A stretch of DNA of 64,000 nucleotides, from positions 10,021,300 through 10,085,299 of the forward strand of contig OY979730.1 of NCBI GenBank assembly GCA_963855995.1. Direction: 5' to 3'. Position numbers and translations under genes: made by a program. Each line of letters opens with the position of its first letter. The stretch's first letter is position 1. Of the stretch, positions 45,099 through 64,000 are shown one piece after another. Under the pieces are notes generated by a model that did not search any database, was not told where the DNA came from, and saw nothing but the letters and a program-made list of their open reading frames with translations. The DNA is from Muricea muricata (Eukaryota > Cnidaria > Anthozoa > Malacalcyonacea > Plexauridae).

Positions 45099-45247
45099 AC
45101 CACACAGGCCTGTCCCCAACAGTCAAGGTAAAGAAATTTGGTAAATATTGGTTAACAACACCATGCGAATAACGTTTGCCCCCTTGGCCTCGCGGTACTG
45201 CCTAGTGTTTTCCTGAACTCGACGCCCAACTTTGACTTGAGTTTTAG

Positions 45248-45340
45248 GTGGATCGTCGACCGGTCTGTCCAACTAAGCGAGTGAAGAATTAAATTCTCAC
45301 CAACTGAAGTTGGACTTGACCTGTCGACGATCCATCCAAA
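45248..45340. repeat. Palindromic element
   Basis: GGTGGATCGTCGACCGGTC at the left against GACCTGTCGACGATCCATCC at the right, with GTCCAACT / AGTTGGAC nested inside. Confidence 0.8.
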
Positions 45341-45914
45341 ATCATATTCAAACGATGTGCGAAGTCCGGAAGACAATTATTTTTACCTCTCGGCCACGGA
45401 GGGAAAGTTGATTGCCAATGAGAACTCGAACGGGTCATTCCTTGCTCATCAGCATGCAAATAAAAAAATATATAAAAACGCCTCTTACATGCGTTTCTTT
45501 TGCGAAATAAATAAGCAAAGTACAAACAAAGAAATTAGAGAGTACTATGAGTGAAAAATAATAGCAAAAACGCTCAATTCTCGCAATAAAATCGTACTTT
45601 AAGCTTCGTACAAAGATCATTAAACATTATACATACGGGTATTTTCTGGTGGACAATGGTCATCTGACGTCATTTACTGCTTGGTCGCCGAAGAAGAAGG
45701 TTTGTCCAAAATGTCTGCTCGCGACCGAAAATTTATAAGCCACAATTAGGTCTTCTAAGTCAAGCAACAAGTCTTCAAATCTTCAAGTAGTTCCATTGAA
45801 ACGGTGGAAAACAACTGGGGAGACCATTGGAGGAGATTCAAGCTAAAGTAACGAAGAAATGGGAGGAAAATAGCGAAGCAAAATGCAATGTTGTCGAGAG
45901 AACTCAAAATCAAA

Positions 45915-52658
<6,744 letters not shown>

Positions 52659-54029
52659 ACGATCCTGGATGGCATAGATCAACAAATGAGAATAAATGGA
52701 TGCACAAAAGAATAACAAATCCACAATAATGAGATAGCAAGCTCGACATTATTGATATGACAATGGAATTTATACAAATGTAAGTTGGTAGAAAACAAGA
52801 TAGTTGCTATTTAGAGGGCAAAGAGGATTTAATTAAATTCCATTGTTTCTTTTTGGACAAAATTGAAATTTCTCGTTCTGAACAAAGTAAAAGCAACAAA
52901 ATTAAGATTGAATCTACATTTAAATCAATAATTTTCAAAGTTCAATACCTTAAAAACAATGCCTTGTGCAAGGAATCCCCTACATAGTGACACTTAATAT
53001 GTTGGATTGAATGTTTCACAAAATCAGTTTCAAGTAATAATACTAAGTTGTGGTGATATTTTACAAATTGGTAAAATTTGCCATCCATTACAATACATTA
53101 TCACACAACTTAACCATTTTATTCGAATTCCCATGGGAATACAGCTTGTTTTGATTTCATTGTAAATTATATGTCAATTCTTGGTGGAGGCATGACTATA
53201 CAATGAGAATCCTTTTTTATTATGAATATGATAAGTATCTGGTGCCTTCGGGTTTGTTTTGGTAAGCAGGAACACTAAAGTCAATTACGGACGTGGTTTA
53301 AGAGCAGCTGTGAGGTATCATGCAATAAGTATGATAATCGCGGTAAAGTATCGAAATATTTCGATCCTTTTGAACTATATAGATTAACTGTACTAGATAT
53401 TGGGACAGTACTAGAGATAGGAAATTGCTTGGTAGCAACGGTTAGGGTTTAAACTCCTAAAGATAAGTCTTGAACGAAAAAAACGTGAGAGTCATTCTCA
53501 TGCTTATTTGACACAGCCTTAAATTTATTAACATTCAAGTGTTTGTGCAGTTTTCGCGCATGTAGAATACGAAATTACTTAATTTGTAGTTATTTTCACA
53601 TAATTGTAAATATAATTCTTCACATAATTTCGAAATGGAAAATTAGCATGAAATTTTGCCTCGTATTAACAGAAACAGTAATTTCGTCTGCTGTCGAAAA
53701 TCATTTACATTTTTAAACTACTTTAAATACCACAAAACGTTTCTTTTCTTGGTATATATATTTTTTACAATAAAGTAGTTTATAAATTATTGATAGTTGT
53801 TATCTAATTATTCCACCCCTTTCACTTCAAAAGGTGATGAGATGGGATGAAACGCACGAAGAAAAGTCCAGAATGAACGATCCTCCATGCCAAAAATAGG
53901 AATAAGAGTATAAATAAGAAGTCCAATCCACAAAAATGAGAAAGCAAGCAAGACATTCTAATTATGACAGTAGTGGAAATCATAAAAATGTAAGTTAGAA
54001 GACAAGATACTTATTATTTAGACATCAAA

Positions 54030-54160
54030 GAGGATTTTACGTAAACTCTATTGTTCCTACTTGAGGATTTTACGTACTAGAGGATTTTACGTAACTAGAG
54101 GATTAGAACACTAGAGGATTACGTACTAGAGGATTTTACGTAAACTCTATTGTTCCTACT
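54030..54160 (+). repeat. Short tandem repeat (about 20-bp unit)
   Basis: The unit ACTAGAGGATTTTACGTA is repeated about 4-5 times with deletions; the outer part AAACTCTATTGTTCCTAC is also present twice. Confidence 0.85.
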
Positions 54161-54960
54161 AAATTTTATTGTTTTAAGTAAAATTATCGTTTGTCGTTGT
54201 GAAAACAAATTGTGTGAAAAAATTACGATTAAATTGACACTTTTCATGAAATAAAACCACATGGAATATACTAAGAATTTGGCAGTCTTGCAAAATGGCA
54301 CTTTTTTGTTGTATTTCAATTATCGAGTTAAAAAATACATCAAAAATATGATCAGTTTGAAGTAATAAGTTGTCGTAATAACATTTTAAACATTGGTTTA
54401 GTCTTAAGTTTATTAAAAAGTTATTAGCATAAGTTTAAAATAACGAGAAAATAAGAATTTTCTAATTCCCAAGGGAATATACTATTTCTTTGTTTCTTTG
54501 TTAAAATATTCATATATGCATGAGGTCGTAAGATTGGTAATATTTTTTCGCATTTTAAATTCCCATGGGAATACGGCTTATTTATTTTTATGGTAATATG
54601 TCAATTCATGGTGGTGACTTGATGATGTGCAGTAAGAATCCTCTTTGATTATAAATATGTTAAGTATCTTGGTTCTTTTGGCTTTATTTTGGTAAGCAGG
54701 AACAATGGAACAATTAGGTCATTGTTTGCGTGCCAATTACGGAAGTGGTTTGAGAGCAGCTGCGAGGTATCATGCAAATGAAGGCGTTTCGGTTAAATAA
54801 ACATGAGAATTGCAAAATAAAGTTTTAAAATATTTCGATCCTTTTGTGGTATCAAGAGTAACTGTACTACCCAGAGAGACCTTAAGTTGCATGGCAACAG
54901 GATCTAAAAAGTCTTAAATGAAGAAAACTTGAGTTGTGTTTCACATTTTCAAATTACTCA

Positions 54961-55578
54961 TACTCTTTGCACTCTCAAGTTTATTTGACCCAGCCTTAGA
55001 CTTTGGCAAGTATTAGGTCTTTATTAACTTCGGAACAGTTAACAGAACGAAATGCCCATGCCCATTCAGCTAAGGTTTTACGTTTGAAAACTCAATCAAA
55101 TACTCAGTTTAAGTGGGTTTAAGTAGCTAGAGATAACGTAATTTATCCTTTTATTTCCTTTTTTGTTTATAACGTAATTTATTAGCTAAATGTTTGGAAT
55201 GCGAGGGTGTGAGCCGTGTGTAAGTTGCATGGGGTTAGGCTTAAATAAAGGAATTAAAATTTTGGAAAGTATGTTTTATGCAAAAAAACCACAGCTAAAT
55301 TCTGAGCAATTATTATTCCAAGTAAATTTTTATTATTATTAGTACACGTCGTGATAAGAATTTTTAACAAAATTGCCGGTTAAGTTTTATGTATTTTTGG
55401 ATTTTGTAAATTTCATGTATAAAGATAAGTAGGAAGCTTACCTGTTTGTATATAGAACCTTTGACCATTTCTGTTTACGTTTGGCCTAAAACATCCGAAT
55501 AAATAACATTCACAATGCATACTTCATCGAAATTTCAATTCTTTTAATATTCGAATTTGGGTTGGCAGTGGGGGTGGT
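54961..55578. other. Unassigned AT-rich sequence
   Basis: No gene or repeat recognised. Confidence 0.3.
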
Positions 55579-55621
55579 GGTGGTGCATGCGGGTTTATCA
55601 GCTGTGAGTGACTGTGCGATG

Positions 55622-55830
55622 GTGAGGAAAGTGAAAGTAACGAATGGAATGCAGGAGTTTAGGACCAAGGAAGACAGCTTAGAACTGAGGCAGGTAGGCA
55701 GTTGGTAGGATCAGAGGGGGGCACTTGTTATTTCCAAAGGGATTCAAATTTGCATGCTAGGTACTTAAGTCACTAATGTTTGTTGTTTTCATTTGTTAGA
55801 TATGCGCAGCTGCTCGCTGGAGAAGATCAG
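55622..55830 (+). other. Weak two-exon coding candidate
   Basis: An open segment ending CAG at 55693 before GTAGGC reads MVRKVKVTNGMQEFRTKEDS then LELRQ. A T-rich tract with TAG at 55799 could be its acceptor, giving ICAAARWRRSA and a stop. The phases match, but no family is recognised and the product would be about 36 residues. Could be chance. Confidence 0.15.
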
Positions 55831-55869
55831 CTTAGCAATTGCATTAGCATTTGCAAGGCTGGTTTTCTC

Positions 55870-55987
55870 TACCCCGGCCAGCTCTCCGAGTGTTACTTCC
55901 ACTGTAATTAAGTAGAAGTACTTATACTATATGTACAAGTACTTCTACTTAGGTGGAAGTAGCACTTGGGGAGCTGGCCGGGGTAGG
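55870..55987. mobile_element. Palindromic MITE
   Basis: CTACCCCGGCCAGCTCTCCG and GTTACTTCCAC at the left; GTGGAAGTAGC and GGGGAGCTGGCCGGGGTAG at the right; the inner arms AGTAGAAGTACTT and AAGTACTTCTACT also pair. Confidence 0.9.
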
Positions 55988-56049
55988 GGGATTTTTTTTA
56001 TTCAATTTTTCAATTCCCATGGGAATTGAATTTTTAATTAAAAGGGGTC

Positions 56050-59000
56050 ACATGTAAGTTTTGTAAATAATTTATTGAAAAGAATTTGTAAAGGTTACAA
56101 TTGGAATAACAATAAAAAAGAGATTAACTACATCACACATTGTACATATTCAATAACAATACAAGAAAACAAACCGAGGCAAAAATAGAACAATTGACAC
56201 TGTGCTTCACATAAGAGTTAACACAATGTTAAAAAACATGGTTTTTTTCAAGATAAATCTTTATACTTCAAAATATAAATAATTATGAAACAACTGGAGT
56301 GAGCAATTTCTCCAACTTGACAGAGAATTCACCCAACATATAATACCAAGTTGTTTTACAATTACCAAGAAAATATGTGGCTCGTACATGCAATTTATCT
56401 CACAGAAGAGATGTTTTTCGTAAGAGTTTTTAAGTTGACGAAGTGTTTCCAACAGGTTCAGTTAGGAATGTTTTTCAGGGTAAGTAATATTTTTTTGAGC
56501 TCAGCTACCTTGCCAATATTCCTTGTGAGAAGAAACCGGAGTACCCAGTTAGAACTCGTGACTTTCAGTAACATGGACCGCTAGCGATATATGAGACTCT
56601 CTTGCCAATAAAGATACGACTTAATTGAGCTTGTTTTGCTATCGCTCAGACAAAAAAATCCAAAATACTGATTAATTTGATTATTTGTTGGACGTAACGA
56701 AGCATATGATGCCTTTAGAAAATATTTTTGTTCCGCGAAAAGAGCTCTTCCAAACGTCAAAACATCATAGAAAATACCAAATTAGAATGGGTTAAAATTA
56801 AACTTTCAGAGCCATATATTTTCTGATTTTGTATTCTCTGTTGTTAACCTGACAATATCAAATTGATTAAAAATTGACAAATTTATCTTTTAAACAAAAA
56901 ATCCAAACATCAATAGAAGAAAAGTTAATAAAACAGTTTCAAGATATTTTGAAAAGCAATTTATAAAATTCAAATTTCTTGGAAGAAAAATTATTGATTC
57001 TTGTATCACAGTTTATAGAATTGTTTTAGCAAAAATACTAACAAGCTCACAGACATTTCCAATTTTGTAAGATTTGTTCATCAAACCAAAAGTATGCAAA
57101 TGTTTAGTCACAAAATTTATTGAAAATGGTCGGGTCTTTATGTACACAACCCGCTGAAGTCATGGCCTCGGTGCACCACTGAACATCTTGTTTCTTCATG
57201 TGTGCACAAGAACAAACTGTGCAAATTATGATAATTAATATTTGGTTGAAGTGAGTTTGAAAATCGTCTCTGATATTTATAACTTTGTTTGCCTTTTTTA
57301 TAGTCTAAATGCTACAATTTTATAGAGAAAAATGTCTCTCATTGTCAACAATAACGAAGAGCAATGTTTTGGCTACCTTGCTGCTACTGAAGTTACTGAA
57401 CAATGGACCAATTTTTCATGGTTTGTCGCAAGTCTGATGAAGCAATTTTTACGAATCAAAATCATTATCACTCTCCACGAATCAAAATCATTATCACTCT
57501 CCACGGAACAACACATTTCGTTTTCTTTTATCAAATTGTAGTTTTTAACATTGAAAGACACCAAACGAAAAGTTGAAACATATAAGATTGGTCTTACATT
57601 GAAAAAAAGAAAATCTATTCAAAATAAAAATTCTTGATTGAAATTAGTCAATTTTTTAAGGTATTATTGTCAGGTTAAAAACATACATCTTTGAAGTATA
57701 AATTTATCTTTACTTACTTGTGGAAAAGACCATGTTTTACAGCCATGTAAATTTGTTTTCTTACATTATTATTACTACACTACAGCTACAAAGTGGAACT
57801 ATTTGAAAAATAACCTTGAACTGATTGATGCAAAGGGAATGCATATAATGATATAGAATATAAAAACACAAATTCACCACAACCAGACCATATGAAAAGT
57901 TCAAGGTGAAAGAAAATATCTTGCAATCATAAAAATATAACTGTTTTCAAATCAAAGTCTGGAACTATTTATAGTTATATATTATCTTTTTCCACCTGCA
58001 CAATGCAAGACCATTTTATGTGTTAATACGAAAGATGTCTAAGAAACTATATTTCTCATGCCAATACCATCCAAATACTTAACTTAATTTATAATTGTTT
58101 CAAAGCTGTGTCATATGAAGAACTCTGGTACACATGAGGTCTTACTTATCTTGAGTATCAATGCAAATTCTTTAAAAAATCATTAGATTCCATATTATAC
58201 TTTTATGCTTCTCGATTATCTGTGTAAATCTGGGATCACTTTTAATTTGTATTTCTTATATGTGTTGGAGCTACCATGTTATATTCTTTTACATATTTTC
58301 AAATCTTTTCTTTGGTACAATGCAAAACAAAGCCTAAAAAACTATTTGTCTAGATCAGGTTTTCCTTTTTTGGGCAACAAGTAATTTTCTTTCACTTTAC
58401 CAATCTGCACTCAAAATCAAGTATGTTCCACTGCTTCAGTTCAGGTCAATTCCAAAAAGGTTCCACTTTGCAATGAGGTAAAGACAACTAACTTATTTTG
58501 ACCTGAACTAGTTCATTTTAAAGGAGGAAAGTTCTGCTACAAAATCACATAGTCTGTTTTAAAGATAAATTGGTATGAAATATTACAGTTTTTTAATTTC
58601 AACTTTCAAGTTTTGTGTACATCAATGAAATCTGAAATTGCATCAAATAATATTCAAATTATGCTGTGATAACATCTAGAACTGTTGTGATTTTCAAATG
58701 AACTTTCCAAGCTTTCAATTGAACATTCAAGGTCAACTTAAGTAAACGCAAGAAGATTGAGATGACAAACCTAGAAACAATACCAATGTTCTTAAAATAT
58801 TTTCAATGGATTAACGAAAATTTTTTACTGTTTTTAAAGATCAAGTAGAAATATATTTTCGGTGGATAGACAACTCAGCAATAAACAAAAACTGTAAATT
58901 TGAGAGACATATTGAAATTTTGGTATAACAAATGTTTTTGTTTCTGATACAGCACTTCAATCTCCTCTATAAACATATAAAACAGTAGCATACTACAAAG

Positions 59001-59810
59001 TCAAATAATGATGAACTCAATTGTTTTATAAATGAAATAAATTTTGAAGTAGTTTTTGTAAATACTCACATAAAAATAAATTTGCCAGAATTGAGGTAAA
59101 CATGCATTTAGACCTACTACAAGTTCTCTCTGGGACAATTTTTAGAAAAAGATTATTGCTGCACAGAAATACAGTTACTGGTTACTAAACCATTATAACC
59201 TGTAACAAGCAATTTTATTCACAAATTTCAATTTAATTTTTAATTTGCATTTTATTTGATGTTCAAAGACAGCAGAAAATAAAATTGGATTCGTGGGACA
59301 TGTCTAATTGGAACAGATTTTAGTGATAAAAATTTATACAAGCTTTGAGACTACACTTGACTTCTTCAGCATTTAAATAGACTCCAAATAGACTAACATT
59401 CCAAGGCCTTTTGCATGTGTTTTCATAATAAGTCTTAGAAATATGATCACATAGATTAATTCAAATTACTAAAAGCAAGATTTCAAATTTTGTAAAAAAC
59501 AGTCTATCATTATTTGACTTTTTATGAGATAAAAATGCTTCGAGCACACAAGACTTTTCACAGTACGTAGGCACATAAAATGATCAAATTGCATGAGAAT
59601 GAAACTGATTCCAAAATTATACTGTCCCAATTGTTGCACAAACATGAAATAACGTTGAAATGATGTTGAAATGACATGCTTTTTTTGGATAAAACTTTTT
59701 TGGTTATGGATAAAACAAAAAAATTGCCATTTATTTTGAAAAACCATGTACAATATTCGAAGCACTTCAATTTAAAATAAAAATATTGAGACCTTTCTTT
59801 GCAATTTCCA
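56050..59810 (-). other. Long AT-rich, repeat-poor stretch; possible 3' UTR of a minus-strand gene
   Basis: Nearly 3.8 kb without recognised transposons, unlike the rest of the window. On the minus strand it would begin at a possible terminal stop codon (59811) and run to AATAAA at about 56075-56080. Open frames within it are short and have no domains. Confidence 0.25.
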
Positions 59811-59881
59811 TCAACAGTGTTCATGTTCATATAATGGACCAGATGGACAAGCAATTCTGGAACTATCAATGCACTGTAGGT
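59811..59881 (-). CDS. Candidate terminal exon, minus strand
   Basis: Acceptor TTTTTGTTAG on the minus strand, then two bases completing a codon and LQCIDSSRIACPSGPLYEHE followed by HC and TGA. Family not recognised. No upstream exon was found in 59.9-64 kb. Confidence 0.25.
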
Positions 59882-59954
59882 CTAACAAAAAGGCAAAATA
59901 AAAGATTAGTGAATTAAAATTTGACTTGACATGTCATAACAAAGGTATAAGCTT

Positions 59955-60250
59955 TAGGGGGGGGGGGGGGGTGAAAATTAATTGGACAAAATTGTTGAGA
60001 CACATGAGCGATCATATGTCATATTCGTAGTGTTTGTATAATTCTATTTGCCCCCCCCCCCACACCCCCCAATTAAATGTTGTTGAGATGATACCTATGC
60101 TTCGGACATGCGGCTGTCAAATTATGTCAACATTGAACTGGGGGAGGGGGAGGGGGCTTAGAATAAAAATTGTGAGCATTTAAATCAATCGAAAAGGGCA
60201 CGCGTATCTTGTCTTCAAAATTTCAATGTGTCTCAACAAGTTTTGTCCAA
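59955..60250. mobile_element. Small element with poly-G/poly-C and inverted ends
   Basis: After a G-run, TTGGACAAAATTGTTGAGAC at 59982 is mirrored by GTCTCAACAAGTTTTGTCCAA near 60232. The interior has a C-run (60052) and a GGGGGAGGGGG run (60140). Confidence 0.55.
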
Positions 60251-60439
60251 GATTGTAGATTGCTACGAAACCAATGAATGACATCTTGCTTGCCGACGAG
60301 GTGCCACTATAGTTGTAGTCAAACCCTTATTTTTTTCCTGTACTATTTGCCCGACCAGTTATCGATATTTGCCCAACAAAGTCATCATTTATGAACTTTG
60401 GGGTGTCACACCCCCTACACCCTCCAGGAGTTATGCCCC

Positions 60440-60500
60440 TGCTGTAGGAGGAAACCAAAGTACCCAAGGAAGACCTACAACTTTTGGCAGAGCACTAACT
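60440..60500 (-). mobile_element. SINE relic (minus strand)
   Basis: GTAGGAGGAAACCAAAGTAC and CTTTTGGCAGAGCAC match the reverse complement of 33730-33800 (GGAGGAAACCGGAGTATCC, CTTTCGGCAGAGTG). Confidence 0.65.
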
Positions 60501-60698
60501 TATACTATTTTTTATGAAGACAGCATTTGAATCACATCGAGACCCTGTTTAGAAAGGCAAGTGGTTTAACCCTTGCCACCAGAAACCCATACACATATAT
60601 CACCCCATATATCAAAAGGAGGGAGAGGGACAGGGGGAATGGAACCCTTTGATTCAGGCACACGGCAACTCAATATTTAACAGGATAACTTTAGTAAC

Positions 60699-60918
60699 TT
60701 AGGCTATTTGCACACGACGTCGTTTCTGAGCATTTTCACAAGAGTCAAAATGAAAACGATATGAACTATGAAAACTCTGATCGCATGAAGTTTTAAGTTT
60801 GTGTCCTTAGACGAGGTCTATGCTGGTTTTTATTAAGTTATGTCAACAAGTCAGGAGCTTTATGAAATAATTCGGAATGAAAACGCTCGGAAACTACACC
60901 ATGTGCACGTAGCCTTAG
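60699..60918. mobile_element. MITE with TTAGGCTA...TAGCCTTAG-type ends
   Basis: TTAGGCTATTTGCACACGAC and TCTGAGCATTTTCA at the left; TGAAAACGCTCGG and ATGTGCACGTAGCCTTAG at the right. Confidence 0.8.
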
Positions 60919-62900
60919 GTAGGAAAAGTTCTTAACTAGTTCTTATTAACATTATCCACTATTAACGTTAAATTAGTTTGTTCTGTGAAGTTGATTGCTA
61001 ACTTAAATTGACGGGAACAGACGCCAACTTAGCTGTTTGCCAACAACTTTTCAAGATGTCAAATACAATCCATCTCAATCCTCGATTAGTCATGACCATC
61101 CGTACTCCTGTACAAACTTTTTGGATTTGTTATCGGTTTATTTTGTGTTTGCAGTCATTATTTTTTAGTTTTATGCAAAATTTGGAGGTGTAAAAATTAC
61201 TCAAAATGGCCTGACACTGCTCCTTTAATTTGCTACATATTACAGCTCAAACATTCACAATTTTTTTCTAGAATTTATACGCTCAGACCTTACTTATAGT
61301 TTCCTTACCAAAAAATATGATAACTAACAGTAGATATCGTCTGAACTGCGGTTTTTACTTCGGCTATCGATTTTCAATCGACAATAGGAATTGAAGTCAA
61401 AGGTTTTCGTGCAAAATACAAACTTTCTATGTGCAAATATTTCGCTAAATTTTACACGATTGTCCACAAAATTCATCTATATCATAGATCTAGATACTCT
61501 TCTACAACTACTGATAGACAATAAAGCATATTACCTTGAAATGAAGGCAGGGTACGATCATTTCTTCGCGACATTACTCTCTCTCCCGCGTAGAAAAACT
61601 TATTTAACTTGGGAGTTTCGGGCTGCCGAGTGCCGATCGCGACGAGGAAACCCGATGCTTTACCTAAGCAAGTCGATCACTACCCGATGAATTCCGTAGG
61701 GAGCCCGAAATACCCAAAGCGGCCCGTACCATAATTGGTTACGATTGGTTAGAATTTGTTGGCGAAAGTAGCTCGAAGGCAGCCAGCCGCACCCCTAGCC
61801 ATGCCGACTAGGGGCTTTGCGTGCTTCTCCGAAAAAAGGGCCTGCTAACCGCTTAGGTTTTTTGGTTGAATATTTGCATGACACGCACGAACACGGTCAC
61901 GAATGGGCGATTGCTTGTTCTTATACGAACGACGATTTTGATTGGTCCTTCGTATTTCGCAACTGTATCAACGTATGCGTGTCAGGGGATGTCAAGGAAT
62001 TGTAACCGGAAAAGCCCCACGGAGGAAAGAAGGGGAAACAAAGGCCTAGGGTCGTGTGGTGAAACGGATCATTGAAAACTGTCCGAAGGATTGTTCAAAT
62101 CTCGAACTAACGTCGCCCGTGTCGGCCTAGCAGTCCAAAGCACACAAAAACAGGAACTGGTAAAACGGGATTTATAGTCGAATTTTATGCTGGGAAAATC
62201 ATTACTTTCAAAATCTTACAGCTTTGTACACACTTTACAACAATGAAAACTTTATACAGTTATACCTGTATCTGCTTGCAATATTCAATTTCTATGTCAT
62301 TAGACTGGCACAATTACTTAGGAATAGATTTATGTTACACATATACAACTCACTGAAGAAAAAATTAAAACAAGACTTGAACATTTCAAATGAAGAAATA
62401 TCGTTACCAGTGTCTGTATATATTTTGGTATGTTCTCTAAACTATGGTTGATCTCTGATTCTTAAAACACCTCACGCTGGCCCTGGACGAACAAAATTAA
62501 ATTAACATTTTATCCCTTATTTGGCTATATTTGTATTTAATAGGCAGGAGCGTCATTTTTAATTGGGGCTGCTTTTTTGCCTACCACCTTACCATTGAAT
62601 TGACCCACGTGCTCACTTCATAGTTCATAATAATATGTCACACCGCGGAAGAACCATTCAGCTGTTAACTTTATTGTTTTCGTACTCTGTAACTCAGGTT
62701 GCCAGACATTTTTGGCACTGTATCAAAGGGCCAACCTTTTTGGGAACTAGTGAACGGCTTTTTTACAGCTCCCAAGCAGACCAGGCAATGCATTTACGTT
62801 TTTGACGAGACGTACCTTGAGCCCGTTTTCTTCTTGACAGGCGAAGTAAAAGCCTTGGTGGATGCCTTTTTTATCTTTAATTCTGCCTCGTCGTTAACCG
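60919..62900. other. Unassigned intergenic sequence
   Basis: Open frames at 61008-61193, 61391-61690, 61817-62075 and 62224-62451 carry no recognised domain or splice chain. ATCTCGAACTAACGT at 62099 also occurs at 18638 and 49170 (first part), probably a dispersed repeat. Confidence 0.3.
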
Positions 62901-63135
62901 CTTTAGTTATGTACCCGTGTTCCGTTGATTACTGATAATTTACAGTTCCAACCATCCTGTCAACATTCGCAAACCGGAGTACCCGGAATCAACCCATGAC
63001 TATTCAGTGGAACCCCCCAAAAGAGTGTCACGAGTCTAAAGTGGGGATTGAACCTACGACCTCAGAGGTGACGATCGCTCCATTTAATTTGGTCATTACT
63101 GTGTGGGATCAAACAATCCTAAGAGAAATTTTAAT
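62901..63135 (-). mobile_element. SINE-like repeat copy
   Basis: Shares GTTCCGTTGATTAC, CCTGTCAACATTCG/CC, AAACCGGAGTACCCGG and GTGGGGATTGAACC with 47970-48135, and has a box B-like sequence on the minus strand (GTAGGTTCAATCCCC). Confidence 0.65.
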
Positions 63136-64000
63136 TCCCTGGTGTTGACTTGCGTTTCACTGTAATTATTTTATCAGCCAAAGTTGGCTGAGAAAATGCC
63201 GTTCGGAAATGCATTTAAAGGAAACATTTATTAATTTATTTTTGAGTCGGCTTTCTATGATGTTCCGAATTATTCATCTCGGATGAATACCTTGAATAAA
63301 TAATTAAATGAAACTTGTGGAAAAATCTCGAAGAAAAAACTCCCTCAAAAATAAATTAAGTTAGTTAAATACCCCGAAAGTCGGGATTTATGTCATATAA
63401 AGCCGTCGGGGTCTTTACATGATATAAATTCCTTATTCTCGATATTTCTTGTCGCTAGCTGCACGCTTGGTAAAAAACGCAATTTTTAAAACGGTCCAAA
63501 TGCATGTCTTTCGTTATTCTACATCTTACACTAAGATTGTACAAAATTTACTTCCATAATTTTACCAAATATTTGATACAATAAATTACTTCCTCTTATA
63601 TATTACTTACTTCGCAATATTAATAATTAAATATTCAAATAAAAATTCGTCCAAATAACTGTCATTTTCTTCGCGATGTTTTACCGTCCGTCCAAGCGAA
63701 TGTTACGAGTGTTCCGTTAAAATTGTCCAAAATAGGAGTCGTCCCCCTGACTATTTAAAGGACATTAAATACAGTCTGTGTTCAAATAATGCACAAAACC
63801 TTTCTACAAGTACCAGTCCGATTTAAAATGTTAAATTGCAGTATTATTCTAAATTGTAAAAAATTCCGATTTGTTGAAATTCATAGGCACTCGAGTAAGG
63901 GAATGTGCCTGCGTTCGTCCAGCGAACGTCGTTTTACAGTTCGGTTAATCATACCACGGGGTTGCCATACTTTAGCCGATGAAATAGCAGGTTTACCCAC
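63136..64000. other. Unassigned sequence to the window edge
   Basis: CCCCGAAAGTCGGG at 63370 is a small palindrome with GTCGGGGTCTTTACATGATA opposite ATGTCATATAAAG. No gene is supported. Confidence 0.3.

Noticed and set aside
55800-55916. Cys-rich peptide reading (CxxxC twice) in an alternative frame
   Set aside because: The second half lies within the arm of a palindromic MITE, and no in-phase upstream exon or signal peptide was found.

Overview
This window looks like nuclear DNA of an early-branching animal, most likely a cnidarian (probably anthozoan). It is AT-rich and intron-rich, uses canonical GT-AG splice sites, and is crowded with short non-autonomous DNA transposons, foldback elements, tRNA-derived SINEs, LINE fragments and (AT)n arrays. 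The clade is inferred from the gene set and repeat style; no marker gene fixes it.

Three genes can be reconstructed exon by exon. (1) A Qa-SNARE of the syntaxin-7/12 type on the + strand: nine phase-consistent exons from 10957 to 16208, with a possible first exon at 6863-6896. (2) A small RGS-domain protein on the + strand: four exons, 36060-39044, 168 residues, with a possible alternative first coding exon near 31102 that would give a myristoylation/palmitoylation-type N-terminus. (3) An unrecognised multi-exon gene on the + strand between about 45.9 and 52.7 kb, supported by matching splice phases but with one phase conflict near its 5' end. Weaker exon candidates lie at 31509-31677 (-), 55622-55693 (+) and 59811-59881 (-).

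Layout: 1-4072 is a satellite array with a period of about 366 bp. 4.1-10.9 kb is intergenic or upstream sequence with hAT-like MITEs and AT microsatellites. 10.9-16.2 kb is the syntaxin gene, with several MITEs, a SINE relic and a LINE tail in its introns. 17-19.2 kb is a transposon cluster that includes two adjacent Mutator-like elements with 9-bp target duplications, one carrying a RecQ-helicase fragment. 19.9-24.9 kb is mostly unassigned, with a degenerate LINE. 25-28.7 kb is dominated by a CAAGTTG/CAACTTG-rich repeat family. 28.7-36 kb is sparse, with a LINE tail and a SINE. 36-39 kb is the RGS gene. 40-45 kb is a nested repeat block. 45.9-52.7 kb is the unknown gene, whose last intron holds a third Mutator-like element (with a ZAD-like zinc-binding fragment), a LINE fragment and a striking inverted pair of hammerhead ribozyme motifs embedded between (AT)n arrays, as expected for a Penelope-like retroelement. 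51.8-55 kb is a diverged tandem duplication. 56-59.8 kb is low-repeat AT-rich sequence that may be a long 3' UTR of a minus-strand gene. 60-64 kb holds MITEs and SINE relics.

The most noteworthy items are the paired hammerhead ribozymes (52082-52139 minus, 52243-52300 plus), the gene-fragment-carrying Mutator-like elements (18060-18563 and 49887-50535), and the possible alternative lipidated N-terminus of the RGS gene.
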